From Actinomycetes bacterium (GTDB lineage Bacteria > Actinomycetota > Acidimicrobiia > Acidimicrobiales > RAAP-2), in the NCBI GenBank assembly GCA_021799915.1, contig JAJYZN010000053.1:1-15028 (forward strand): a DNA stretch of 15,028 nucleotides, read 5' to 3'. Both the position numbers and the translations under genes were made by a program. This document shows positions 8,588-15,028 of the stretch, piece after piece. The notes under the pieces are model-generated. The model saw only the letters and a list, made by a program, of their open reading frames with translations, searched no databases and was not told the origin of the DNA. Each line of letters starts with the position of its first letter. Within the stretch, counting starts at the first letter, position 1.

Positions 8588-8624
8588 TCCACGCGCCCCG
8601 ACGTGCACGACGGTGCTCGGGTCT

Positions 8625-9392
8625 TCACTCGCCGATCGGGCGCACCGGTACGCCTGCTGCGGCCATCCACCGCTTTGCCTCGGCGATCGAGTGCTCACGT
8701 CGGTGGAAGATCGATGCGGCGAGCACCGCATCAGCGTGCCCTGTGCGAGCGCCGGCGACGAGGTGGTCGAGCTCCCCCACGCCTCCAGAGGCCACCACCG
8801 GGATCTCCACGGCATCAGCCACCCGCCGGGTGAGCGCCACGTCGAAGCCCAGGCGGGTCCCGTCGCGGTCCATGGACGTGAGCAGGATCTCGCCCGCTCC
8901 TGCCGCCGCGCAACGCTCGCTCCAGGTCACTGCATCCACCCCCGTGGGTCGGCGTCCGCCGTGGGTGTAGACCTCCCACGTCCCGTCCAGACGGGCACGG
9001 GCGTCGATCGCCACCACGATGCACTGCGCACCCAGCTCGCCTGCCAGCTCGCCGACGAGCTCCGGCCGCTCGACAGCTGCCGAGTTCACGGCCACCTTGT
9101 CGGCTCCTGCCCGCAGGAGCCGGCGTGCATCGGCCGCCGTCGTGACCCCGCCGCCGACGGTGAAAGGGATGAAGACCCGGTCGGCCGTCCTCGCCACGAC
9201 GTCGACCATCGTCCTGCGTCCGTCGGACGAGGCCGTGATGTCGAGGAAGGTGAGCTCGTCAGCTCCTTCGGCGTCGTACCTCGCCGCCAGCTCCACCGGG
9301 TCGCCGGCATCGACCAGGTCCACGAAGTTCACGCCTTTCACCACCCGTCCGTCGGTGACGTCGAGGCACGGGATCACGCGAACGGTCTGCAT
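8625..9392 (-). CDS. hisF: Imidazole glycerol phosphate synthase cyclase subunit
   Basis: HisF receives ammonia from HisH and converts PRFAR to imidazole glycerol phosphate and AICAR. It is a (beta/alpha)8 barrel of 255 residues, the standard length. The catalytic residues are D11 in [13 protein letters not shown] and D130 in VAIDAR, at the canonical positions. [27 protein letters not shown] and VVASGGVG are also visible. The ATG lies 19 bp inside the end of hisA, with a strong GAAGGAGG about ten bases upstream. Its partner hisH is two genes upstream in the same run. A 54-bp gap follows the stop. Confidence 0.97.
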   Translation of the reverse strand: MQTVRVIPCLDVTDGRVVKGVNFVDLVDAGDPVELAARYDAEGADELTFLDITASSDGRRTMVDVVARTADRVFIPFTVGGGVTTAADARRLLRAGADKVAVNSAAVERPELVGELAGELGAQCIVVAIDARARLDGTWEVYTHGGRRPTGVDAVTWSERCAAAGAGEILLTSMDRDGTRLGFDVALTRRVADAVEIPVVASGGVGELDHLVAGARTGHADAVLAASIFHRREHSIAEAKRWMAAAGVPVRPIGE

Positions 9393-10138
9393 GCAGCCAG
9401 CGCCTCCTTCACGTCGAGGCGGCCGTCGACCAGGGCTCGTCCCACCACGACTCCTGCCAGGGCACGGAAGTGCCGGGACGAACGAAGCTGGGCGAGCAGC
9501 GCCAGGTCGGACCGTGAACCCACGCCACCGGACGCGACGACCGGCAGCTCGGTCATGTCCAGGGTGGCTCGGAGACCCGCGAGGTCGGGACCCGAGAGCA
9601 TGCCGTCGCGCTCGATGGAGGTCACGACCACCGCGCCGAACGGCGCGCCGGCGAGCAGTGCCAGGGTCTCTTCGAGCGTGCGCCCTGAACCGCGCGTCCA
9701 CCCCCGCGTGGCTGGTTCGAGCGTGCCGTCGTCTCGAGCGCGGTAGTCGAGCCCGGCGGCGACCGCGCCAGGATGCTCCTCGGCGACGCCTCGCGCCATC
9801 CCGGGGTCTTCGAGGAGCGCGGTTCCCAGGACCACCCGGCGGACTCCGAGGGCCAAGAGGAGCTCGACCTGCTCGGCCCGGCGGATCCCACCCCCGAGCT
9901 CGACCGAGACACCTGTGCGCGCAGCCCGGGCGACGATCGACTCGACCACTTCTTGGTGGGTTGGAGCACCCGACCTGGCCGCGTCGAGGTCGACCACGTG
10001 CAGCCAGGGCGCACCGTCATCGATGAAGCGGTCGGCGAGGGCGACAGGATCGCCGTAGTCCTGCTCGCGCTCGTAATCACCCTGCGACAGGCGTACGGCG
10101 GCTCCGTGCCGCAAGTCGATCGCGGCGAACAGCTCCAC
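9374..10138 (-). CDS. hisA: Phosphoribosylformimino-AICAR-phosphate isomerase
   Basis: HisA isomerises ProFAR to PRFAR, supplying HisF/HisH. It is a (beta/alpha)8 barrel of 254 residues. D8 in AAIDLRHG and D131 in AAGLDYR are the general acid/base pair. [39 protein letters not shown] and VVASGGVG are typical. The GTG start is two bases after the hisH stop. In many actinobacteria this enzyme is the bifunctional PriA and trpF is missing. Here a complete trpF is present, and the active-site loops look HisA-like, so single function is the better reading, without biochemical proof. Confidence 0.95.
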   Translation of the reverse strand: MELFAAIDLRHGAAVRLSQGDYEREQDYGDPVALADRFIDDGAPWLHVVDLDAARSGAPTHQEVVESIVARAARTGVSVELGGGIRRAEQVELLLALGVRRVVLGTALLEDPGMARGVAEEHPGAVAAGLDYRARDDGTLEPATRGWTRGSGRTLEETLALLAGAPFGAVVVTSIERDGMLSGPDLAGLRATLDMTELPVVASGGVGSRSDLALLAQLRSSRHFRALAGVVVGRALVDGRLDVKEALAACRPFA

Positions 10139-10140
10139 TG

Positions 10141-10788
10141 CTAGCGCTCGCCGGCCGGCACCCGGGCGTGCGCCCGGCAGACGGTCACGAAGTTCGCCAG
10201 GATGGCGAGGCCGAGGGCTCCGGACTTCTCCGGGTGGAATTGCACGCCCCAGAGGTTCTCCGCCTCGAGCATCGCCGCCACCGTCCCGCCGTAGTCGCAG
10301 GTCGCGACCGTCGTGCTGCCGACCTCGGGGGCGAACCCGTGCACGAAGTAGACCCAGGGGTGCTCGGGGAGTCCGTCGAGGAGCGTGGCGTGGGTGCCGG
10401 CCCGCCGGTCCAGCCGGTTCCACTGCATCTGCGGGAGCTTGACCGGTCCGCTGAGACGCCGGACCGTGCCCGCCAGGACGCCGAGCCCGCGCGCGCCCGG
10501 GCTCTCTTCGGACGCCTCGTAGAGGAGCTGCATCCCCACGCAGATGCCGAGGAACGGGACACCGCGACCGATCGCCCGGCGCGCCGCGTCACCGAGACCC
10601 GACGCCGCGAGCGCTTCGGCGCAGGCCCCGAACGCACCGACGCCTGGGAGGACGACACCCGCCGCTCCGTCCACCCGTGTGCCGGCCGTGACCAGCTCCG
10701 CTCGCGCTCCGAGGTGCTGGAGTGCCTTCTCGGCCGAGCGCAGGTTGCCGATCCCGTAGTCGAGGACCACGATCGGCGCTTCGCTCAC
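10141..10788 (-). CDS. hisH: Imidazole glycerol phosphate synthase glutaminase subunit
   Basis: HisH hydrolyses glutamine and channels ammonia into HisF. It is a class I glutamine amidotransferase of 215 residues. The catalytic triad is visible: C83 in LGICVGMQLL, and H185 with E187 in GVQFHPEKS. The oxyanion segment PGVGAFG (48-54) and the N-terminal DYGIGNLRS are also present. The GTG start overlaps the hisB stop as GTGA, with AAGGA six bases upstream at the end of hisB. hisA starts two bases after the TAG stop. Confidence 0.97.
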   Translation of the reverse strand: MSEAPIVVLDYGIGNLRSAEKALQHLGARAELVTAGTRVDGAAGVVLPGVGAFGACAEALAASGLGDAARRAIGRGVPFLGICVGMQLLYEASEESPGARGLGVLAGTVRRLSGPVKLPQMQWNRLDRRAGTHATLLDGLPEHPWVYFVHGFAPEVGSTTVATCDYGGTVAAMLEAENLWGVQFHPEKSGALGLAILANFVTVCRAHARVPAGER

Positions 10789-11411
10789 AGCACGTCCTTG
10801 GTCGACGGAATGCCCGTCCCCTCCACCCGGACGGCATCGCGAAGTGCCCGGGACACCGCTTTGAACGAGGCCTCGAGGATGTGGTGGGTGTTACGGCCCG
10901 ACTTCGGGAGGACGTGCAGGGTGATGCGTGCGGCGGTCACCAGCGCGCGCCAGAACTCCTCGGCCAGTTGCGGGTCGAACGGCGGCGTTCCCAGGCCGGG
11001 GGTGTCAGGTGCGAACACGATGCCGTACACGAAGTACGGCCGGCCCGAGAGGTCAAGCGCGACCTCCACGAGTGCCTCGTCGAGCGGAAGCAGCGCTGAT
11101 CCGAAGCGCCGGACGCCGCTCTTGTCGCCCAGTGCCTCTGCCAGGCAGGCACCGAGCACGATGCCCACGTCCTCGACCGTGTGGTGGGCGTCGACCTCGA
11201 GGTCCCCCTCGGCCCGCACGGCGAGATCGAACCCGGCGTGCCGGCCGAGCTGGGCCAGCATGTGGTCGAAGAATGGCAGCCCAGTCGAAATTTCGGTGAC
11301 GCCAGTGCCGTCCAGCTCGATGTCGACTTCGACCGTCGTCTCCTTGGTGGACCGGCGCTGGTGGGACCTGCGTGAGCGCCCTTCAGTGCCGACGGGCTGG
11401 TTCTCGCTCAC
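10785..11411 (-). CDS. hisB: Imidazoleglycerol-phosphate dehydratase
   Basis: HisB dehydrates imidazole glycerol phosphate to imidazole acetol phosphate, using a di-metal centre. It is the monofunctional form, 208 residues, lacking the phosphatase domain of the enterobacterial protein. Metal-binding motifs are FFDHMLAQLGRHAG (49-60), DAHHTVED (H76, H77, E80) and NTHHILEASFKA (H176, H177, E180). The GTG start overlaps the hisC stop as GTGA, with AAGGGA about five bases upstream. The first 20 or so residues are a basic, Ser/Arg-rich extension before the TKET stretch where the family usually begins. Confidence 0.97.
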   Translation of the reverse strand: MSENQPVGTEGRSRRSHQRRSTKETTVEVDIELDGTGVTEISTGLPFFDHMLAQLGRHAGFDLAVRAEGDLEVDAHHTVEDVGIVLGACLAEALGDKSGVRRFGSALLPLDEALVEVALDLSGRPYFVYGIVFAPDTPGLGTPPFDPQLAEEFWRALVTAARITLHVLPKSGRNTHHILEASFKAVSRALRDAVRVEGTGIPSTKDVL

Positions 11412-12523
11412 AGGCATCCCTTCAACGCGTCGACAAAGCGGTCGTTCTCCTGCCGGGAACCGATCGTCATCCGCAGGCAGCCTTGCACCCCGGGCCACCG
11501 GCTGCAGTCACGGATGAGCACACCGCGTGTGAGCAGTCCCCGCCAGACAGCCTGGGCTGTCCGCTCTCTCGGGCGGAACAGGATGAAATTGGCATCTGAG
11601 GGCCACCAGTCGACCGGGAGGCCGGCGAGTGCCGCCTCCAGGCGACCTCGCTCCTCGGCAATGCCCGCCACGCGGACCATCATCTCACGGTGGTACTCCA
11701 GCGCCAGGAGGCCTGCGACCTGCGTCACCGCCGAAAGGTGGTACGGGAGCGCGACCGCCTCGCAGCCGGCGACCACCTCGGGGTCGGCCACCAAGTAGCC
11801 CAGGCGAAGGCCTGCCATTGCCCAGGTCTTGGAAAAGGTCCTCACCACGACCAGCCCGGAGCCGAGGGGGGCACGCGTGCCGGGGATGGCCGGCGTGCCG
11901 GTGGCGCTGCCCGCCTTGCCGGGGAGGAGCTCGAGAGCCGACCACGGGGCGAACTGCCCGTACGCTTCGTCGACGACCACCAAGCCGGGCGCCCGCTCGG
12001 CGACACGGGCCACTGTCTCTGGCTGTTCGGCTCGTCCGGTGGGATTGTTGGGAGAGCACATCGCCGTGATGGCCGGCTGGTGGCGGTCGATCACCCGTGC
12101 GGCCTCGCCCACGTCGACACGAAAGTCCGGGCCGCGACCGGCCCGGACGACCTCGGTGAGGGTGAGACGGGCAATGTGGGCGTGCAGGGTGTAGGTCGGC
12201 TCGAAGACCAGGATCGACCGGCCCGGCCCACCGAACGCCAGCAGCAGCGACTGGAGCACCTCGTTGGACCCGTTCGCACAGAAGACCCACGAGGGATCGA
12301 CGCCGTGCAGCGCCGCGAGGCGCTGTCGCAGCTCGGTTGCCTCCCGGTCCGGGTATCGCCGGACGTCGAGCCCGGCGACGGCGTCGGCCAGGCGCTCCTG
12401 CCACTCCGCGGGCGGCGGGAGCGGAGACTCGTTCGCGTTGAGCTTCACCTCGGCATCGACCTGGAGCGAGTGGTAGCCGGCCAGATCGGCCAAGTCGGCG
12501 CGACGCGTCAGTGCTCGGCTCAC
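11408..12523 (-). CDS. hisC: Histidinol-phosphate aminotransferase
   Basis: HisC is a PLP-dependent class I/II aminotransferase that converts imidazole acetol phosphate to histidinol phosphate with glutamate. The protein has 371 residues. It shows KLNANESPLPPP, RYPD, ANGSNEVL, SPNNPTG (157-163), DEAY (185-188), the PLP lysine K232 in TFSKTWAMAGLRLGY, and LRMTIGS near the C-terminus. Compared with my memory of the family, about 20-25 residues rich in Gly, Pro and Ala are inserted at about 201-222, just before the strand leading to K232. The GTG start overlaps the hisD stop as GTGA. Confidence 0.96.
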   Translation of the reverse strand: MSRALTRRADLADLAGYHSLQVDAEVKLNANESPLPPPAEWQERLADAVAGLDVRRYPDREATELRQRLAALHGVDPSWVFCANGSNEVLQSLLLAFGGPGRSILVFEPTYTLHAHIARLTLTEVVRAGRGPDFRVDVGEAARVIDRHQPAITAMCSPNNPTGRAEQPETVARVAERAPGLVVVDEAYGQFAPWSALELLPGKAGSATGTPAIPGTRAPLGSGLVVVRTFSKTWAMAGLRLGYLVADPEVVAGCEAVALPYHLSAVTQVAGLLALEYHREMMVRVAGIAEERGRLEAALAGLPVDWWPSDANFILFRPRERTAQAVWRGLLTRGVLIRDCSRWPGVQGCLRMTIGSRQENDRFVDALKGCL

Positions 12524-13800
12524 GAGCGCATCCGAATGGACTCTGCGTGTGCAGGAAGACCTTCGGCCTCGGCGAGCGCGATCACCGAAGGTCCCAGTTG
12601 GGCCAGGGCTGCGGGCGAAGCCGTGACCGCGTGGATGTGCCGGCAGAAGTCGTCAGCGCGCAGCGCCGACGCGAATCGGGCGGTGCGGTTGGTCGGCAGG
12701 ATGTGATTGGGACCGGCGACGTAGTCACCCAGGCTGGCCGGCGACCAGGGACCGCAGAACACCGCACCCGCCGACTGCACCAGGCCGAGCAGTTGCTCGG
12801 CGTCGTCGAAGAGCAGTTCCAAGTGCTCGGGAGCGATGACATTGGCGACGGCAATCGCCTGTTCGGGTCCGTCGACCAGGCAGGTGTAACCGCCCGAGCC
12901 GAGGGTCGCGAGCAGATCCTGGCGCCGCGGGGAACGAGCGACGATCCGGTCGACCTCTGCGACGACCGCCTCGAGCACCTCGTGGGACCAGGTCACCAGC
13001 CACGCGAGGCCGTCGGGACCATGTTCGGCTTGGACCACCAGATCGATCGCCGCCCAGGCCGGCGGGGTCTGGGGGCCAGCGACCACGACGACCTCTGATG
13101 GGCCGGCGAACGAGGAGGCCACCCCCACCACTCCCGAGACTTGACGCTTGGCCTCGGCGACGTAGCGGTTCCCGGGTCCGACCACCACGTCGACCGGTTC
13201 GATCGAGTCGGTGCCGTAGGCCATCGCCGCGATCGCCTGGGCCCCGCCCACGCGGTACACCTCGTCCACCCCTGCGATCGCCGCAGCCGCCAGGACTGCA
13301 TCGTCGACCCGACCGTCGGCCGCCGGAGGAACGCAGAGCACGATCTCGTCCACACCGGCCACGGTGGCCGGTGCCGCACACATGAGGACGCTGGAAGGGT
13401 ACCGAGCCCGCCCACCGGGCGCGTACGCGCCCGCCCTCGCGACCGGCCTCACCATCTGGCGGACCATGACCGCTCCGTCGGTGATCTCGTGGGGCACGGC
13501 GACGTCGACCGCGTGGTAGTGCCGGAGCCGGTCCCAGGCGAGGTGCAGCGCGTCTGCCAGGGCCGGGGCCACCCGGTCGGGCGCCGAGGAGACCTCGGAC
13601 ACCGGGACGCGCAGCTCAGTGAGCTGGGGACCGTCGAACCTCTCGGTGAGGTCACGCAACGCCTGGTCGCCCCGCTCGCGCACCTGTGCGATGATCGCGG
13701 CCACCGCGTCACGCACGTCGCTGCCGGCGTCGACGGGACGTGGCAGCACCGCATCGAGCGGGCCGCGATGTCCGCGGAGGTCCAGGTGAGTGAAGGCCAT
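12520..13800 (-). CDS. hisD: Histidinol dehydrogenase
   Basis: HisD performs the last two oxidations, L-histidinol to L-histidine with two NAD+. The protein is 426 residues, typical length. It has AGAYAPGGRA, GPGNRYVAEAK (208-218), AGPSEVVVVA, QAEHGPDG with zinc ligands Q257 and H260, the catalytic pair E325-H326 in APEHLEL, D359 in LGDYVAGPNH, and zinc ligand H418 in AHAES. The ATG at 13800 matches the family N-terminus; the frame is open 26 codons further but without similarity. There is no Shine-Dalgarno before it, and a possible -10 nearby suggests a very short or absent leader. It heads the hisDCBHAF run. Confidence 0.97.
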   Translation of the reverse strand: MAFTHLDLRGHRGPLDAVLPRPVDAGSDVRDAVAAIIAQVRERGDQALRDLTERFDGPQLTELRVPVSEVSSAPDRVAPALADALHLAWDRLRHYHAVDVAVPHEITDGAVMVRQMVRPVARAGAYAPGGRARYPSSVLMCAAPATVAGVDEIVLCVPPAADGRVDDAVLAAAAIAGVDEVYRVGGAQAIAAMAYGTDSIEPVDVVVGPGNRYVAEAKRQVSGVVGVASSFAGPSEVVVVAGPQTPPAWAAIDLVVQAEHGPDGLAWLVTWSHEVLEAVVAEVDRIVARSPRRQDLLATLGSGGYTCLVDGPEQAIAVANVIAPEHLELLFDDAEQLLGLVQSAGAVFCGPWSPASLGDYVAGPNHILPTNRTARFASALRADDFCRHIHAVTASPAALAQLGPSVIALAEAEGLPAHAESIRMRS

Positions 13801-13809
13801 GGGGAGCCA

Positions 13810-13815
13810 ATCGTA
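13810..13815 (-). promoter_or_regulatory. hisD: Candidate -10 element for hisD
   Basis: TACGAT on the minus strand ends nine bases before the hisD ATG. If used, transcription would begin within a few bases of the start codon, which fits the absence of a Shine-Dalgarno. No convincing -35 is present. With only 50-68 bp to the divergent small gene, there is no room for a T-box or His-rich leader peptide. Confidence 0.3.
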
Positions 13816-13868
13816 GTTCCGGTGGGTGCGACCGGGTCCCGTGCTCACCGATGAGCCATGATCTGCAG

Positions 13869-14072
13869 ATGACCACATGGGCGGAGCTCTCGTCGCTCAC
13901 CGCCAGCATCGAGGAGCTCCAGGACCGGATCTCGGCCATGGCTGAGCGCGCTCGCGCTGCAGGCGACGACGACGCTGCCAACGAGCTGTTCGGCATCGAG
14001 CGATCCCTGCTGGCCGCGTTGCGCCGGGCCGGCCGTCTGGCTGCACAAGCGGCGCAAGCGCCAGGCCGCTGA
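13869..14072 (+). CDS. Small helical protein of unknown function
   Basis: I do not recognise this gene. It encodes 67 residues from the ATG at 13869, or 73 from an in-frame ATG at 13851. The sequence is Ala-, Leu- and charge-rich, with long amphipathic helices (SIEELQDRISAMAERARAAG, then ELFGIERSLLAALRRAGRLA). These would suit a helical hairpin or coiled coil. There is no signal peptide or membrane segment. Neither start has a Shine-Dalgarno, but CATGAT lies exactly where a -10 would put transcription on the 13869 ATG, suggesting a leaderless message. The gene is divergent from hisD and convergent with the PIN-domain gene, leaving a 46-bp gap. Confidence 0.6.
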   Translation: MTTWAELSSLTASIEELQDRISAMAERARAAGDDDAANELFGIERSLLAALRRAGRLAAQAAQAPGR

Positions 14073-14118
14073 GCTACTGGCGCCGTCGCCAAGCGTCGAC
14101 GACCCGCCCAAGCCGTCG

Positions 14119-14565
14119 TCAGACGGGGTGGAGGACGAGGTCGAAGCCCAAGAGGGCGGCGACGGGCTTGAGCACGGTCTGGCGGGACGACACGACCGCG
14201 CATCCCAGCCGTGAGGCCAGCTCCACCGTCGACACCGCCACGAGGTCGGTGCTGCCGGCACGGGCGGCGAGCTCGCCGATGCGCCGTGCCTTCTCCCCGT
14301 CCATCGGTTCCACGAGCGTACCGTCGAGAAAGGCTTCGAGCCGATCGACCCGGCCTTCGGTGCGGAATGCCTCGGCGACCGCCCCGACTGGCACCATCGG
14401 GACGATCCCGCCCGACAGCACCGCTCGATGCAGCGTCCAGAGAAGCCGGTCACCACGGGCGGCAGAGCGTAGGGCGCCGACGCCGTACACGAGGCCTTTC
14501 GTGAACCTCCCCGCCCTTGGGGACGGGGCTTCCGACCCATCCGCTCGGTTGGAGTTACTTGACAT
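14119..14565 (-). CDS. PIN-domain (VapC-like) protein, apparently degenerate, 5' end replaced by an IS right end
   Basis: The PIN-like region starts at about 14493 (GLVYGVGAL) and ends in LHPV, resembling short actinobacterial VapC-type PIN proteins. Active PIN ribonucleases cut RNA with a cluster of acidic residues. From memory, relatives read YDTGAL, ADVVDAS and TSDPDDL where this protein has YGVGAL, TDLVAVS and SSRQTVL, so most catalytic Asp residues appear lost. Upstream of about 14500 the frame runs into an IS200/IS605 right end. The ATG at 14565 would give 148 residues with the first 21 IS-derived. A GTG at 14490 would give 123 residues from within the first PIN strand. The native start and any antitoxin gene are not visible. 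It may be a pseudogene. Confidence 0.6.
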   Translation of the reverse strand: MSSNSNRADGSEAPSPRAGRFTKGLVYGVGALRSAARGDRLLWTLHRAVLSGGIVPMVPVGAVAEAFRTEGRVDRLEAFLDGTLVEPMDGEKARRIGELAARAGSTDLVAVSTVELASRLGCAVVSSRQTVLKPVAALLGFDLVLHPV

Positions 14566-14725
14566 CACCGTCTTCACGCCACCGCGACCAACTGGTCTGG
14601 CCCCGAGGGGCTGGTGGACGATTGGGCTCGCCGTTGCTCGCACGCCGGGATTTCTCTCGACGGGGCCCGGTTCCGGGCACTACTCAGGGCTCTCGCCTTT
14701 CGGCACTGCACCTTGCGGTGTTCCT
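14501..14725 (-). ncRNA. Candidate omega RNA (reRNA) scaffold at the tnpB 3' end
   Basis: In TnpB systems a guide RNA is made from the 3' part of tnpB through the right end, with the guide read from the flanking DNA. Here five short palindromes lie at 14709-14720 (CACC-GCAA-GGTG), 14695-14704 (GCC-GAAA-GGC), 14665-14678, 14600-14611 and 14586-14597. The right-end hairpin at 14509-14528 follows. Two loops are GNRA tetraloops, typical of structured RNA. The guide position would begin at about 14500, in the first codons of the PIN gene. Boundaries and expression are inferred. Confidence 0.5.
14509..14528 (-). repeat. Right-end stem-loop of the IS element
   Basis: The minus strand reads CCCCGTCCCCAAGGGCGGGG, which folds into 8 bp including one G-U pair with a 4-nt loop. 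It is flanked by GGAAG on the 5' side and AGG then TTCAC on the 3' side. Such a hairpin just inside the cleavage site is what the Y1 transposase recognises at the right end of this family. Confidence 0.65.
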
Positions 14726-15028
14726 CCCTCTGGTATTCCGACCGGCGTCCGACAGCCCGGAGGTACGTGACCTGGATTCTGACATCCGGTCCAATGGGGA
14801 CGTAAGTCCCGTGGATTGCCTTCTGGAGGACGTTGATCGCTCCTACGGCATCTCGGTGACAAGTGAACCCACCGGAACCTTGAAGCGACAGGAGCCCGGC
14901 CCTTCAGGGCCGGGAGGAGGAGCGTCGCAACGCCCCGACGACGCCACCTCGGCCGGCGATGGCTACCGGCCCAGAAGTTCTTCAACGCCTGGTCGAAGTC
15001 GCGTAGCGCCTGCTGCTGGACCGACGAC
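14574..15028 (-). pseudogene. tnpB: tnpB (IS200/IS605 OrfB) pseudogene with internal deletion and frameshift
   Basis: TnpB is an RNA-guided RuvC-like DNA nuclease of about 400 residues. An N-terminal piece (15027-14932) reads QQQALRDFDQALKNFWAG, then SHRRPRWRRRG, a well-conserved TnpB segment. A C-terminal piece of 102 codons including stop (14879-14574, another frame) begins GFTCHRDAVGAINVLQKAI after two or three residues, holding the zinc-ribbon end and the last RuvC Asp. It continues HGTYVPIGPD and KVQCRKARALSSARNRA. Roughly 200 or more central residues, including the other RuvC acidic residues, are gone. They are replaced by about 50 bp carrying a perfect hairpin. The 5' end lies outside the window. 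A non-functional nuclease is nearly certain. Confidence 0.8.
14895..14914. repeat. Perfect 8-bp hairpin at the tnpB deletion junction
   Basis: CCCGGCCC-TTCA-GGGCCGGG on the plus strand, followed by AGGAGG, has the same geometry as the right-end stem-loop at 14509-14528 (8 bp, 4-nt loop, purine-rich 3' side) but lies in the opposite orientation. It sits exactly between the two tnpB fragments. It may be the right end of a second, nested element, or a mini-element that caused the deletion. Confidence 0.6.

Larger units (their letters stand above)
14501..15028 (-). mobile_element. IS200/IS605-type element remnant, right end inside the window
   Basis: The region holds tnpB fragments, a right-end stem-loop and an adjacent TTCAC pentamer at 14501-14505, in the layout of IS200/IS605 right ends. 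The left end is outside the window. No tnpA is seen, as is common for tnpB-only elements. The tnpB gene is internally deleted, so the copy cannot make the nuclease itself. Host sequence resumes with the PIN gene. The exact right boundary is inferred from the hairpin and pentamer. Confidence 0.7.

Noticed and set aside
7422..9746. Very long plus-strand open frame (774 codons) across trpE, hisI, the GroES-like gene and hisF
   Set aside because: It is antisense to four well-supported genes, has Arg/Pro/Ser-rich low-complexity composition and shows no recognisable domain. High GC makes such shadows common.
10168..12706. Long plus-strand open frames opposite hisH, hisB and hisC
   Set aside because: They are shadows of clear his genes, with no motifs and no plausible ribosome sites.
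13801..13868. T-box, attenuator or leader peptide ahead of hisD
   Set aside because: There is too little space before the divergent gene, and no His-codon run or terminator/antiterminator pair is seen.
14098..14120. Possible terminator (GACGAC and GTCGTC arms) between the small gene and the PIN gene
   Set aside because: The stem is only 6 bp with an 11-nt loop and no T-run follows on either strand.
13845..14540. 231-codon minus-strand open frame over the PIN gene and the small gene
   Set aside because: It is a different frame from the one with PIN similarity, and its composition is low-complexity Arg/Ser.
14586..14720. CRISPR array suggested by several short palindromes close together
   Set aside because: The palindromes differ in sequence and spacing and are not direct repeats. 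They fit a folded RNA at the tnpB 3' end instead.
14680..14985. 101-codon minus-strand open frame running through the tnpB junction
   Set aside because: Only its first residues match TnpB. After 14932 it reads the wrong frame through the hairpin and the C-terminal fragment, so it is not a gene as such.

Overview
The window is a high-GC chromosomal stretch dominated by minus-strand histidine and tryptophan biosynthesis genes. The high GC, frequent GTG starts, tightly overlapping genes, an actinobacterial GroES-like gene beside hisI, and separate trpF and hisA genes suggest an actinobacterium, perhaps of the Acidimicrobiia. That placement is inference. No rRNA or tRNA gene was seen to test it.

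Reading the minus strand from right to left, the first block is hisD-hisC-hisB-hisH-hisA-hisF (13800 to 8625). It covers most of the pathway from PRFAR formation to histidine, but hisG and hisE are not in the window. A 54-bp gap with a candidate promoter follows. The second block is a GroES-like co-chaperonin gene, hisI, trpE and a ygfZ-type folate-binding gene (8570 to 5091). A plus-strand two-component system (OmpR-type response regulator and HAMP histidine kinase, 3017 to 5105) then interrupts the biosynthetic run. It is convergent with ygfZ, overlapping it by 15 bp, and divergent from trpC. The third block is trpC-trpF-trpB-trpA (2938 to 1), with trpA cut by the window edge. trpG and trpD are absent from the window. 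Eight junctions use the same GTGA start/stop overlap, which points to strong translational coupling.

To the right of hisD lies a small plus-strand gene for a helical protein of unknown function (13869-14072). Beyond it is a minus-strand PIN-domain (VapC-like) gene (from 14119 leftmost) that appears to have lost most catalytic acidic residues and whose 5' end abuts the right end of an IS200/IS605-type element.

The element (about 14501-15028, running off the window) carries a tnpB pseudogene. An N-terminal piece and a C-terminal piece survive in different frames, separated by a short stretch with a perfect 8-bp hairpin. Its 3' part keeps a series of short hairpins and a right-end stem-loop next to a TTCAC. 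This fits an omega RNA (reRNA) scaffold outlasting its nuclease gene, and its guide position would fall in the first codons of the PIN gene. This is the most unusual part of the window.
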